Both the position numbers and the translations under genes were made by a program. From a bacterium (GTDB lineage: Bacteria; Planctomycetota; Planctomycetia; Pirellulales; Pirellulaceae): DNA of 64,000 bases. The notes under the pieces were generated by a model. It was not told the origin of the DNA. It made no database searches and was given only the letters and a program-made list of their open reading frames with translations. The stretch lies in the NCBI GenBank assembly GCA_016124445.1, contig WGNR01000012.1:558001-622000 (forward strand), read 5' to 3'. Positions 1 through 7,910 of the stretch are shown in pieces (within the stretch, counting starts at the first letter, position 1; each line of letters starts with the position of its first letter).

Positions 1-6
1 GCGGTA

Positions 7-285
7 ATGCTGATCCTGTTTGCCCTATCGAAGCGATGGTGGTGGATCATTTTGACGCTGCCGACGGCGCTTGTGCTGGGTCAATTGGCAAGGATGTTGA
101 TCGGGTACGTCGTCGAACGTGTTAGCGGCGAATCTGCTATCGGAGATTTCGTAGATTACCGTATTGTTCGCTGCCTTTACGGACTGGGGCCGATGGTGGC
201 CATCAGTATCGCTCTGTGCGTGGCCAGGGTACTGGGCGTACGGCCTTATTGGGCTCGGCGAAAAGAAGAAGTGGTAGAATCCTAA
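7..285 (+). CDS. Small hypothetical membrane protein, possibly 5'-truncated by the window edge
   Basis: An open frame of 92 residues with two hydrophobic stretches (about residues 1-35, rich in Trp/Ile/Leu, and about 55-75) and a basic-acidic tail ending RRKEEVVES. This suggests a small two-pass inner-membrane protein. The frame is still open at the left edge, with only two codons visible before the ATG, so the true start could lie outside the window. No ribosome binding site can be judged. I do not recognise a family. Overlapping frames on both strands look like shadows. Confidence 0.45.
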   Translation: MLILFALSKRWWWIILTLPTALVLGQLARMLIGYVVERVSGESAIGDFVDYRIVRCLYGLGPMVAISIALCVARVLGVRPYWARRKEEVVES

Positions 286-430
286 TCGGACGGGTGGCAC
301 TCAACGCTGGCAACGCCATCTTGGCGACGGCCCAGGCTGTGACCGAAACATCTAATGGAGATTTACTCGTAACGCTCATTAAGAGCTGCTATGTTTAAGA
401 GTACGCTAGCAGGCCATAGACATCCTTCAG

Positions 431-455
431 TTTTCTACAGAGCCGTCCCGACACC
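431..455 (+). repeat. 25-base motif, left copy of an inverted pair
   Basis: Begins ttttctacagagcc and ends gacacc. It matches the reverse complement of bases 1155-1180 apart from a one-base indel and one substitution. The two copies face each other and enclose the AT-rich lipoprotein gene. The right copy abuts a transposase tail, so this may be a relic of a mobile-element end. Confidence 0.6.
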
Positions 456-542
456 TTTTCTTCCCCCAACTGAATCAGATAGTGTCGCGATCGTTCTGCA
501 TACCATGTATTATATACATATTTATTAACAGGTTCGACTAGA

Positions 543-1085
543 ATGAGATATGCATTACATTTAGTCTTCCTTGTCGTCACGCTGATGTCGTTGGGATGCA
601 TGATTGGAAAAGAAGGCGAGCCCTCTGAATCAGATCGACATGATGAAATTGGCAACTCGCCGAAAGATGGTGATGTTTTCGAGACAGATCGAGACGATTT
701 TGACTCAGATTCTTTTAGGGCAATTCCACTTCGCGTCCAAAGGACAAGTGGTGTGCATGAAGGGATATTGCTGCTATTTACGCCAGAAGAATCAAGCTGC
801 GTAGACTCTGGCTTCCTCGTGTTTTATAAGTCAATCCAAGCGAACACAGAGTCGCTAATCGATGTAAGTATTCAATCTGGTCGAGAAAATTATCGTAAAA
901 TAAAAGTTCGTTCCACGAATCCGGGAGGGAAGGAAGCGACGTTTTCAAGGAATGACATTGTTCTGTTTGATCCAGTTAAATCCTCATTTACTGTTTTGGA
1001 AGATAGACTGCAAGTCCCGTGTAAAGAGGCCGAAGCGATTAAATACTGTAAAGAGGTTTTTGAAAGTCTGGGTGATAATCGGTAG
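543..1085 (+). CDS. Hypothetical lipoprotein in an AT-rich patch
   Basis: 180 residues. The N-terminus is a lipoprotein signal peptide: a hydrophobic core followed by a lipobox ending SLGC, with the lipidated Cys near residue 19. The mature protein begins with a very acidic, Ser/Asp-rich linker and then a mixed region with no motif I recognise. The ATG at 543 is chosen because it gives the complete signal peptide; its ribosome binding site is weak. The gene is visibly AT-richer than its surroundings: the 60-base stretches at 661 and 841 count to 42% and 37% G+C. It lies between inverted copies of a 25-base motif, which fits horizontal acquisition. Function unknown. Confidence 0.6.
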   Translation: MRYALHLVFLVVTLMSLGCMIGKEGEPSESDRHDEIGNSPKDGDVFETDRDDFDSDSFRAIPLRVQRTSGVHEGILLLFTPEESSCVDSGFLVFYKSIQANTESLIDVSIQSGRENYRKIKVRSTNPGGKEATFSRNDIVLFDPVKSSFTVLEDRLQVPCKEAEAIKYCKEVFESLGDNR

Positions 1086-1154
1086 GTTATAAATGCACAG
1101 GTGTGGAGAGAATAATAACAATACTGACTAAGAACAGGTGTCAGACCAAGAAAC

Positions 1155-1180
1155 GGTGTCAGGACTGGCTCTGTAGAAAA
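1155..1180 (-). repeat. Inverted-pair motif, right copy, next to transposase tail
   Basis: The reverse complement begins ttttctacagagcc and ends gacacc, matching bases 431-455. It starts one base past the stop codon of the transposase remnant on the minus strand, where an insertion-sequence end would be expected. Confidence 0.6.
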
Positions 1181-1181
1181 C

Positions 1182-1391
1182 TCAAGCCCACCAGAGAATC
1201 ATAACATTGTGCGTGAGCACCATCAGGTACAGTTCTTTGTTTCGGCTGCCTTCCGTTCTGCCTCGGCAGAAGTTGCCTCGCCTGCGTTTTAGCATGCTCA
1301 TCACGGTCTCGACTTGGCTCCGTTTGCGGTAGGTGTCCCGTTCGAAGTGAAGTTGCATCAGTCTTCGGTAGCGACCACTCGCCGGCTTGTC
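1182..1391 (-). pseudogene. C-terminal remnant of a DDE transposase (IS4/IS5-like)
   Basis: The minus-strand frame ending at the stop codon 1184-1182 reads through ASGRYRRLMQ, then RSQVETVMSMLKRR, then NKELYLMVLTHNVMIL. This resembles the C-terminus of DDE transposases of the IS4/IS5 type, where the Glu in QVETVMSMLKRR would be the third acidic catalytic residue. Only about 70 residues are recognisable. Upstream, the frame runs into a palindromic repeat, and no N-terminal or central domain is present. It is therefore a decayed fragment, not a working gene. Another minus-strand frame over the same bases (1159-1452) lacks any such motif and is a shadow. Confidence 0.75.
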
Positions 1392-1398
1392 GGTCGGG

Positions 1399-1430
1399 CC
1401 AGGGTGCCATTGCCACGGCCTTGCGTGGCA
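1399..1430. repeat. Palindromic repeat, copy 1
   Basis: Contains a perfect 9-base inverted repeat, attgccacg (1409-1417) with cgtggcaat (1424-1432), separated by 6 bases. Its 32 bases match the reverse complement of 1664-1695 at 27 positions. It looks like a REP-type hairpin element at the broken edge of the transposase remnant. Confidence 0.6.
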
Positions 1431-1448
1431 ATGACTGCATGAGGGGTT

Positions 1449-1780
1449 TCATCTATCGGCAAAGTCGCCTTTGAAAACCTGCATTCGATTGTGTGTCATT
1501 TACGCGAGCGCCACTGGTACACTCTAGAGGGTGAACCAACTGGAAAGATTAGTCGTGCCACCCTGCCGGATCGAATCGCTGAATCGTCTTGCGATGAGGC
1601 GTAGCGATGCACGAAGAATCTAGCTTCCGTTCACGCTTGGCAACTAACTTCCGGCGGAAACATGGTCACGCAAGGCCGTGGCCATGGCATCTTGGATCGA
1701 AACAAGCAATCGCGCCTGATGTAAACTGAGTCAGTGGCCGGACGTGTGGCACGCCTTGGCATGCTTGCGGGAGAATATTC
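1449..1780. other. Non-coding stretch before the TolB-like gene
   Basis: No convincing gene was found here. It contains the second palindromic repeat copy and, at about 1747-1763, a related-looking stretch with the words gtggcacgccttggc. A GGGAGA ribosome binding site lies just before the ATG at 1781. Confidence 0.5.
1664..1695. repeat. Palindromic repeat, copy 2 (inverted relative to copy 1)
   Basis: Shares the core cacgcaaggccgtggc with the reverse complement of copy 1. It can form a hairpin of atggtcacg with cgtggccat, with one G-T wobble. Conservation of the stem in both copies supports a structured repeat family. Confidence 0.55.
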
Positions 1781-2788
1781 ATGAACAAGTTGATAACCGT
1801 TCTTCTTCTATTGACTGTCGTTCCAGGTTGCTTTGACAAGCTGAACGTTGAGCATGCTGATGTCGGTTTCGATCTGTCTGCGGATGGAAAGCAAATTGTT
1901 TTCTCTTCCGCCGAAGGAGATCTCTTTCTATTGGAACTCGACTCCGAAAAGGTAACCAGGCTTACCGAAACCGACCAGATCGAAACGAGGCCATCGTTTT
2001 CTCCTGACGGAAAGTCGATCGTTTGTGCCTATTCCGATGACGATAGAAACTCGTTCGGGATCCTCAAGCTGGATGTTGCCACGAAGGCGATTGAGCAACT
2101 GACTAAGCCAGGCGAGTTCTCGGACATGGTTCCTCGGTTCAGCTCCGACGGGAAGCAAATCGTGTTTGCCAGGGCACATCGGCATCGGCCCTACAGCATG
2201 GGAGGAATGATCTGGGACAAATGGGATGTCTATTCGCTAGTGCTAGATGGACGGAGCGTGACACGATTAACCCGACAGGAATACCCAGAAATTTCCCGAG
2301 TCAGCCAGCGAAGTGACGGTACGCTGTTTTACTCTGCGGATACCTTCGCTGATGGGAAGTTGCAAACTCAACTATACGTCTTAGAGACGAACGGCATCCC
2401 GGTTGCCTATATCCCTGCGGGATTTAAAAGTAACCGTTCGCGCGGGACGGCGTTTTATGAGCCTGTCTTGTCCAGGGACGATACGAAGCTGGCCTACGTA
2501 TGTGATTCAAACAAGCCCTTTTTTTACGATATCCATGTCGCTAGTTTTGAGCCGCAAAAGGACAAGACGTGGTTCCACGCCGATGATTCCGCGAGGATCA
2601 ATGGATCTCCAGTCCTCGCACCTGATGGCAAGAGCCTGTTTTTTCTTTGTGGAACCAGTTCAAACCTTGGAAATCGACCGATCTTCAGTCTTTTAAAAAC
2701 CGACCAAAAAGGCCTCGCTAGTAAGATTGCCTCGGAAGAGATGCTCACCGATCCGCAGCCGTGGCTCTCAACGCCTACGACCAACTGA
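1781..2788 (+). CDS. TolB/PD40-type beta-propeller lipoprotein
   Basis: 335 residues, starting with a lipoprotein signal peptide whose lipobox ends VPGC (Cys near residue 17). The mature part contains repeated WD40-like PD40 blades: LSADGKQIVFSS, FSPDGKSIVCAY, FSSDGKQIVFARA and LAPDGKSLFFL, each with the typical (S/A)xDGKxIxF pattern. The family forms six-bladed propellers used as protein-interaction scaffolds in the periplasm, as in TolB. No enzyme motif is visible, so the role is probably binding. A good ribosome binding site (GGGAGA) precedes the ATG. The gene stands alone, about 65 bases before the thioredoxin-like pair. Confidence 0.75.
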   Translation: MNKLITVLLLLTVVPGCFDKLNVEHADVGFDLSADGKQIVFSSAEGDLFLLELDSEKVTRLTETDQIETRPSFSPDGKSIVCAYSDDDRNSFGILKLDVATKAIEQLTKPGEFSDMVPRFSSDGKQIVFARAHRHRPYSMGGMIWDKWDVYSLVLDGRSVTRLTRQEYPEISRVSQRSDGTLFYSADTFADGKLQTQLYVLETNGIPVAYIPAGFKSNRSRGTAFYEPVLSRDDTKLAYVCDSNKPFFYDIHVASFEPQKDKTWFHADDSARINGSPVLAPDGKSLFFLCGTSSNLGNRPIFSLLKTDQKGLASKIASEEMLTDPQPWLSTPTTN

Positions 2789-2852
2789 TGGATAGGCGTG
2801 GTGCGATGCCATTCGTTTAACTGTCTATCCCCAGTTCCAAGGAGACTGTCCC

Positions 2853-3377
2853 ATGTTAACCAGTGCTTGTCGAACAGAGATATCGGCGTCTCGTTATGGA
2901 TGGTTCTTTCTTCTCGCCATGGTCGTTGGCAGCGCGACATCAGGCTGTGCGAATGAGACGAAGGAACCTCAGGTGACATCGACTCCGACGAAGAATTTCA
3001 CGATCGTTGAGTTGAAGCCTGGCGACGGAGAACTGGATGCGATGCTTAAGGACGAGATCCAAAAAGCGAAGGAGGCTGGGCAGAAACCATTCGTAGAACT
3101 CTATGCCGATTGGTGCAGCCCCTGTCGGGCGCTGCGGGGTAGCCTGGACGACTCCAGGATGATCGAGGCGTTTGATGGCACGCATGTCATTCAGTTGAAT
3201 GTGGATGACTGGGGAGAAAAGGCCTTCAACGCAGGCTTCTCGGTTGACTCGATTCCGGTTTTCTTCGACATCGACGACGAGGGGAAGCCGACCGGACGAA
3301 GCATTGATGGCGGTGCCTGGGGTGAGAATATCCCGGCCAACATGGCTCCGCCCCTGAAAGAATTCTTTCAGGGATAA
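2853..3377 (+). CDS. Thioredoxin-like lipoprotein, intact CxxC
   Basis: 174 residues. An N-terminal membrane segment (about residues 16-31) ends in a lipobox TSGC, so the protein is probably a lipid-anchored periplasmic or outer-membrane-facing protein. A Thr/Pro linker leads to a thioredoxin-fold domain with the active-site sequence ADWCSPCRALRG, carrying both redox cysteines, and a later IPVFFDID segment in the position of the cis-proline loop (cis-Pro in SIPV). It should act as a thiol-disulfide oxidoreductase or reductase. AAGGAG lies 10 bases before the ATG. The gene is the first copy of a tandem duplication; the second copy follows 125 bases later and is about three-quarters identical in protein. 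Confidence 0.8.
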   Translation: MLTSACRTEISASRYGWFFLLAMVVGSATSGCANETKEPQVTSTPTKNFTIVELKPGDGELDAMLKDEIQKAKEAGQKPFVELYADWCSPCRALRGSLDDSRMIEAFDGTHVIQLNVDDWGEKAFNAGFSVDSIPVFFDIDDEGKPTGRSIDGGAWGENIPANMAPPLKEFFQG

Positions 3378-3382
3378 CCAAG

Positions 3383-3440
3383 AGAGACTGCCAAGAAACG
3401 AAACACGGCCGAAAGTCTTTAGTACCACAAGGTACCCAGG
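3383..3440 (+). repeat. 58-base trailer, copy 1
   Basis: Directly follows the first thioredoxin-like gene. It is identical, base for base, to 4036-4093 after the second gene. It contains the short hairpin gtacc-acaa-ggtac near its 3' end. The flanking coding copies have diverged, so this identity is notable. Confidence 0.75.
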
Positions 3441-3502
3441 CCCCGTTTCTAAATCCGCTTTCCGTTTCAATCCCCTATTCCCAGTTCCCAGGAGGCTGAC
3501 TC

Positions 3503-4030
3503 ATGTCTACCAGTGCTAGTCGGACAGAGATATCGGCGTTTCGTTATGGATGGCTCCTTCTTTTCGCCATTGTCGTTGCCGGTGCGACATCAGGCTGCGT
3601 GAATGAGACGAAAGAAACCCAGACGACATCGACTCCGACGAAGAACTTCACCATCGTTGAGTTGAAGCCTGACGCGGGAGAACTTGAGGCGTTGCTCAAG
3701 GAGGAAATACAGAAGGCCAAGGAGTCAGGCCGGAAGCCATTCGTAGAGTTTTATGCCGATTGGTGCAGGCCCCGTCGCGCGTTGCGCGGTAGCCTGGACG
3801 ATCCTCTGATGATCAAGGCGTTTGATGGTACGCATGTCGTTCAATTGAACGTCGATGCCTGGGGAGAAAAGGCCATAAAGGCAGCAGGTTTCTCGGTCGA
3901 TGGGGTTCCGGTTTTCTTCGAGATCGACGACGAGGGGAAGCCGACCGGACGAAGCATCACCAGCAGTGTTTGGGATGAGGATATCCCAGTCAACATGGCT
4001 CCTCCCCTGAAGGAATTCTTTCAGGGATAA
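3503..4030 (+). CDS. Thioredoxin-like lipoprotein paralogue lacking the resolving cysteine
   Basis: 175 residues, a tandem paralogue of the preceding gene. The signal segment and lipobox TSGC are kept, as are the linker, the fold and the GVPVFFEID loop. The active site, however, reads ADWCRPRRALRG, so the second cysteine of CxxC is Arg. The protein cannot run a normal dithiol-disulfide cycle. It could work as a monothiol protein, as an isomerase-like or binding protein, or be decaying, although the frame is intact and the fold positions are conserved. AGGAGG precedes the ATG by about 9 bases. It is followed by a second copy of the 58-base trailer and a terminator. Confidence 0.75.
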   Translation: MSTSASRTEISAFRYGWLLLFAIVVAGATSGCVNETKETQTTSTPTKNFTIVELKPDAGELEALLKEEIQKAKESGRKPFVEFYADWCRPRRALRGSLDDPLMIKAFDGTHVVQLNVDAWGEKAIKAAGFSVDGVPVFFEIDDEGKPTGRSITSSVWDEDIPVNMAPPLKEFFQG

Positions 4031-4035
4031 CTAAC

Positions 4036-4093
4036 AGAGACTGCCAAGAAACGAAACACGGCCGAAAGTCTTTAGTACCACAAGGTACCCAGG
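4036..4093 (+). repeat. 58-base trailer, copy 2
   Basis: Identical to 3383-3440; starts five bases after the stop codon of the second thioredoxin-like gene. The sequences diverge completely on its far side, so it marks the right limit of the duplicated block. Confidence 0.75.
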
Positions 4094-4233
4094 GGCTTTC
4101 GACCGTCGCGCTTCGTTGGATTGGAGATGCCTGCCAAGTGAATTGCTTTATGGGCTAATTATTTGGCTCGGCTTATTTTGCTGCGAGAGTCATGACCGTC
4201 GCAGTTTGTTAATCATTGGTTATTAAGGTCTTC

Positions 4234-4276
4234 GTTGTCAGGGCCCGGAATTGTTCCCGCCCTGACAACTTTTTTT
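4234..4276 (+). terminator. Intrinsic terminator after the thioredoxin-like pair
   Basis: Perfect 11-base stem, gttgtcagggc (4234-4244) with gccctgacaac (4259-4269), followed by seven T residues. The T-tract is on the plus strand, so it ends rightward transcription. It may also slow leftward transcription out of the DUF1501 gene. Confidence 0.85.
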
Positions 4277-4285
4277 CAACCTTTT

Positions 4286-5554
4286 TTAGGCGACCAATTC
4301 TTTGATGACCTTACCGCCGTTGGCGATCTTCATCGGACGGCCGTTCTTGCTGGTGAACGTGGTATCGAGCGAGATGCCCATAGCACGGACAACGGTCGCC
4401 ATCACGTCTTCAGCACTGTAAGGCTCGGTTTCGACGCGGGTACCGTCCGAGCTGGTCGCACCGACAGCGATACCGCCGTTGATGCCGCCGCCACCGACGA
4501 CCGTGCTCCAGCTGCGAGCCCAGTGGTCGCGACCAGCGTTGCCGTTGATGCGAGGCGTACGGCTGAATTCGCCCATCCAGACGATGGTGGTCGTTTCCAG
4601 CAGGCCGCGTTGCTTCAGGTCGGTGACCAAGGCGCTCATCGCTTTATCGAGCACTGGCAACTTGTTGTCTTTCAAGGTGGCGTGGATATTTTGGTGGTTA
4701 TCCCAACCGCCCAGATCGACTTCGACGAATGGCACACCAGCTTCGACCAGACGACGAGCCAGCATACAACCGCGACCGAAGTTGTCGGTGCCGTACAGCT
4801 CCTTCATTTCTTCCGGTTCTTCGGAAACCTTGAAGGCCTTCATCTGATCGCTGGTCATCAGCTTGACCGTCTTGTCCAGAATCTTGGCATGATCAGCAGC
4901 GGCCGGGCCACGATTCTGATCGACGAAACCGCGTTCGATCATCGACAGCATGCCCAGACGGCTGTTCATGGTCTGTTCGCCCCAACCCTTCATGGCCAGG
5001 TTACGAACTTGACCGTTGCTGTTGACGGTGAACGGAGCCCACGACATGCCGAGGAAACCTGGGCCGACGCTACCACCGCCAACCGAAACGAACGGAGGAA
5101 TCTCCAACTCGCTGCGTTCGGTCGCCATTTCGTGAGCGATGACCGCACCGTAGCTGGGGTGTTCGATGTTCGGGTTCGGCACGTAGCCGGTGTGCATGTA
5201 GTAACGACCACGACCGTGATCCGCTTCGCGAGTGCTCATCGAGCGGACGATCGACAGGTTGTCCATCACCTTGGCAACGCCTGGGAGGTGTTCGCTGATT
5301 TGAACGTCACCTGCGGTGCTGATTGGGCGGAAAGGACCACCGGTGTTGGCGCCTGGCTTCAGGTCCCACAGGTCCATGGTGCTCGGACCACCACCCATCC
5401 ACAGCATGATGCAGCTGCGGCCACGCTTCTTCAGTTCGTCGGCATTGGCCTGAATGGCACTGCCCATCATCATGGCCGGGGCAACCATGGCCGAGGCACC
5501 AGCCATGTGCGACATGAAGTGACGTCGGGTCATCCCCTGGGGAGTCATACTCAT
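4286..5554 (-). CDS. DUF1501 family secreted protein
   Basis: 422 residues. The N-terminus carries a twin-arginine-type signal (MTRRHFM followed by an Ala/Met-rich hydrophobic run), so export in folded form is likely. The body has hallmarks of the planctomycete DUF1501 family, which is related to the sulfatase/alkaline phosphatase fold: CIMLWMGGGPSTMDLWDLKP near the start, HTGYVPNPN, VDLGGWDNH and GEFSRTPRINGNAGRDHW. The last segments contain Asp, His and Asn residues that would bind metal in the fold. AAAGGAA lies six bases before the ATG. It follows the DUF1549/DUF1553 gene by 74 bases on the same strand; the two families are usually paired. Substrate unknown. Confidence 0.85.
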   Translation of the reverse strand: MSMTPQGMTRRHFMSHMAGASAMVAPAMMMGSAIQANADELKKRGRSCIMLWMGGGPSTMDLWDLKPGANTGGPFRPISTAGDVQISEHLPGVAKVMDNLSIVRSMSTREADHGRGRYYMHTGYVPNPNIEHPSYGAVIAHEMATERSELEIPPFVSVGGGSVGPGFLGMSWAPFTVNSNGQVRNLAMKGWGEQTMNSRLGMLSMIERGFVDQNRGPAAADHAKILDKTVKLMTSDQMKAFKVSEEPEEMKELYGTDNFGRGCMLARRLVEAGVPFVEVDLGGWDNHQNIHATLKDNKLPVLDKAMSALVTDLKQRGLLETTTIVWMGEFSRTPRINGNAGRDHWARSWSTVVGGGGINGGIAVGATSSDGTRVETEPYSAEDVMATVVRAMGISLDTTFTSKNGRPMKIANGGKVIKELVA

Positions 5555-5628
5555 AGTGAAGTTCCTTTAGATTGATGCGCCCGACGACTCGGGCCAGTGA
5601 GGTAGTACTGGTTCAGAGTACGCCGAAA

Positions 5629-7296
5629 TTAGTGATTCAAAATAAACTCGTTGCTGTTCAACAGAGCCCAGAAGACATCTTGCAATGCCTTGGCGGTATC
5701 TCCCTTGTGAACACCAATCAAGTAGTTCGCAGCCGTAATCTCGTTGCGAGTTGGACGACGTGCGAGCGTTGCCATGTAAAGGTGATTGATCGCTTCTTTT
5801 CCGCTGTCACCTTCCTTGGCCATCGTGTGGATAAAGCTGCCTGGCTTGGTGCTGACGGCATCCATGACCAAGTCACCGTTGAACATCATCAAGGCCTGGG
5901 GAATGGTTCCGTTGAACGTGGTCGCTTCGTCCCCTTCATCGGTACCGAAGGCGGTGACGAACTGCTTCATCCAATCGGCTTTCTTCTTTTCCTGCTCTTC
6001 GTAGCTACCGCGAGTCTTGTGAGCTTGCGTAGCAACCAGAAGCGATTCGTAAAGTTCTTCTGCCTGCATCTGGCGGAGGTAGAAGTGGCTGAACTTAGGG
6101 GGCTCGCCGACGGTAGGATCGTCCAGCTCGTTACCGCGAGTGATGCGGCTGGAAAGGCTGTAAGGTTCGCTCAAAGCGATCCAGCGAATCAGGTCCTTCA
6201 GGTTGAAGCTGTTCTTGCGAACCTCTTCGCCCAGGTAAGTCAGCAGTTCAGGATGGGTTGGACGGTTGTGCGGTCCCATGTCATCGACCGGCTTAGTGAA
6301 CCCATAGCCCATGAAGTGACCCCAATAACGGTTGGCGATTGCCTCGGGAAGTCCTTCCGATTCCACGACGAACTTGGCCAATTCGTTACGGCGATTAACC
6401 TGCGACACCCGACCGTTGGTCGGAATCTTCTGGCCATCGAGGAACTCAGGATAGGCGACCTTCAGCAGGCCGTTACGGAGTTCGTAGTAAATTTCGGCGT
6501 TCTCGATATTGCGCCCTTCACCCATGAAGTCGTTGTTGGCCAGAACAAACGCACGACGATTGTCTTCACCAGGTGCCATCTGACCGCGGTTGGCGCGAGT
6601 TTGACGGAAGAATGCGTTCAGGTTCCAGAACTTCTCTTGTTTCCACTCGTTGAATGGGTGGTTGTGGCACTGGGTGCATTGAACCTGCATCCCAAGGAAC
6701 ACCTGAGCCGTTTTGGCCGTTGCTTGAACCCCATTGTCTGCCAGCTTATCCATATAGAAATTGACAGCCCCATTGAAGTTCGCCATGCCCGGAGTGTTGG
6801 CACCGGTCGCCGTGATCATCTCTTTGACCATCTGATCGTACGGCTTGTTGCGGGCAAAGCTGTCTCGCAGGTATTTCTGCATACCAGCACGGCTGACTTG
6901 CGAGTTGTTGTCGGTACCGCCGTTACGGCCGATGAGGATGTTGGTCCAGACGGTGGTCCAATTGCGGGCGTATTCTTCGGTGTACTTGCTGTCGTAAAGC
7001 AGCGAGTCGACCAGCTTCTTCCGCTTGTCGGCCGAGCGATCACGGGAAAACTCTTCCAATTCATCGACCGATGGAACCCGACCCAAGATGTCGAGGAACA
7101 CCCGACGAGCCCAGACGGTATCCATCTCCTGTGGGGAAGGCGTGATTCCATAGTCTTCCCAGGCACTGTGGATCTTCTCGTTGATCGTCGCCACCTGGGG
7201 AATGCCGAAGTCGTTCGACTTGTCAGCGGCACGTGTCCCGGCAGTGATTACAAGCACTAAGCCAAAGGCGACGGGAAGGATTTGCCAGCGCGACAT
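5629..7296 (-). CDS. DUF1549/DUF1553 secreted protein with a CxxCH motif
   Basis: 555 residues with a cleavable signal peptide ending near AGTRAADK. The N-terminal half matches DUF1549 (FLDILGRVPSVDELEEF, then LLYDSKYTEEYARNW), and the C-terminal half matches DUF1553 (NRYWGHFMGYGF, DDMGPHNRPTHPELL, YSLSSR, MMFNGD). Between them, near residue 205, CTQCHNHPF gives a CxxCH site that could hold covalent heme. DUF1549/DUF1553 proteins are greatly expanded in planctomycetes and are often next to DUF1501, as here. The pair is thought to take part in extracellular or periplasmic oxidation or polymer breakdown, but no reaction is established. AGAGAGG lies seven bases before the ATG. Confidence 0.85.
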   Translation of the reverse strand: MSRWQILPVAFGLVLVITAGTRAADKSNDFGIPQVATINEKIHSAWEDYGITPSPQEMDTVWARRVFLDILGRVPSVDELEEFSRDRSADKRKKLVDSLLYDSKYTEEYARNWTTVWTNILIGRNGGTDNNSQVSRAGMQKYLRDSFARNKPYDQMVKEMITATGANTPGMANFNGAVNFYMDKLADNGVQATAKTAQVFLGMQVQCTQCHNHPFNEWKQEKFWNLNAFFRQTRANRGQMAPGEDNRRAFVLANNDFMGEGRNIENAEIYYELRNGLLKVAYPEFLDGQKIPTNGRVSQVNRRNELAKFVVESEGLPEAIANRYWGHFMGYGFTKPVDDMGPHNRPTHPELLTYLGEEVRKNSFNLKDLIRWIALSEPYSLSSRITRGNELDDPTVGEPPKFSHFYLRQMQAEELYESLLVATQAHKTRGSYEEQEKKKADWMKQFVTAFGTDEGDEATTFNGTIPQALMMFNGDLVMDAVSTKPGSFIHTMAKEGDSGKEAINHLYMATLARRPTRNEITAANYLIGVHKGDTAKALQDVFWALLNSNEFILNH

Positions 7297-7689
7297 GGGG
7301 ATACCTCTCTGCTACAAAAAATGGACCACGAAAAGCCGGCGTGCAGCCACAGTCCGAAAGCCACACGGGGGTCGTCCATCGCGAGTTACCATCCTGACAG
7401 GACATTAACGAAAATGCCGTAACTCACCTGGGAAAACGACACTGAGCTTGGAATGTACTCGATGATTTTCATGTTTTGGGCGATTTCCAGGAGTTTTTCC
7501 CGGAACGGATAAATTGACCGCCATCTATTTTATTCTGCGGGGCGAGCGGAATTTATTCCGGGGAGAGCAGCGATCTGTTTTTTGGGATCATTTTCATAAT
7601 TTCGATTTGGTATTGCGTTCTGCACCAGTTGAACCCCCATGCGGGGCGTATCAAAATCGAACATTGTTCTATTTTGCAACGCGCAAAAT

Positions 7690-7910
7690 AAAACAGGCGA
7701 GTCGTTTTTGAGAAACGAGCTCGCCTGTTCTATTAGTGATGGAAGGGGGAGATCCCTCCAACTCAAGCCTCTTATCATCCTCTCGGATCAACCTTAACCC
7801 AATGCCTCTAAAGGATTAAGGCCATAAGCCGGTTTGCCTCTTCTTTTGACCGACCCCTGGAAAACAGGATCCTCTTCTCTGTTCCGACCCTGTCTCGGTT
7901 CCGTTTGGAT
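7690..7910 (-). ncRNA. Candidate structured minus-strand RNA
   Basis: Nothing here resembles a protein. Read on the minus strand, three hairpins follow one another: 7821-7813 with 7800-7792 (9 bp, one wobble), 7760-7740 (7 bp with a bulged base) and 7729-7692. The last is a strong intrinsic terminator followed by TTTTATTTT. A TATATA box at 7922-7917 would place the 5' end near 7910, giving about 220 bases. The word AAGAGG occurs three times (plus-strand cctctt at 7768, 7837 and 7871), and several GGA triplets lie outside stems. I cannot match it to 6S, SRP, RNase P or tmRNA. The 5' end is a guess; the 3' end is well supported. Confidence 0.4.
7692..7729 (-). terminator. Intrinsic terminator for minus-strand transcription
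   Basis: Stem aacaggcgag (7692-7701) with ctcgcctgtt (7720-7729), plus an inner stem tcgttt (7702-7707) with aaacga (7713-7718) across one bulged base. On the minus strand the hairpin is followed by a run reading TTTTATTTT, the layout of a rho-independent terminator. No minus-strand gene is known to feed it. Confidence 0.75.

Noticed and set aside
525..545. tRNA-like TpsiC word (ggttcgac) before the lipoprotein gene
   Set aside because: No acceptor or anticodon stems can be formed around it; it lies in a non-tRNA context.
4235..5575. 446-residue plus-strand frame over the DUF1501 gene
   Set aside because: Antisense shadow of a well-supported gene; sequence is low-complexity in His/Asp/Thr, has no motif and begins inside a terminator.
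5572..7260. 562-residue plus-strand frame over the DUF1549/DUF1553 gene
   Set aside because: Antisense shadow. The minus-strand reading has a signal peptide, CxxCH and family motifs; this one has none.
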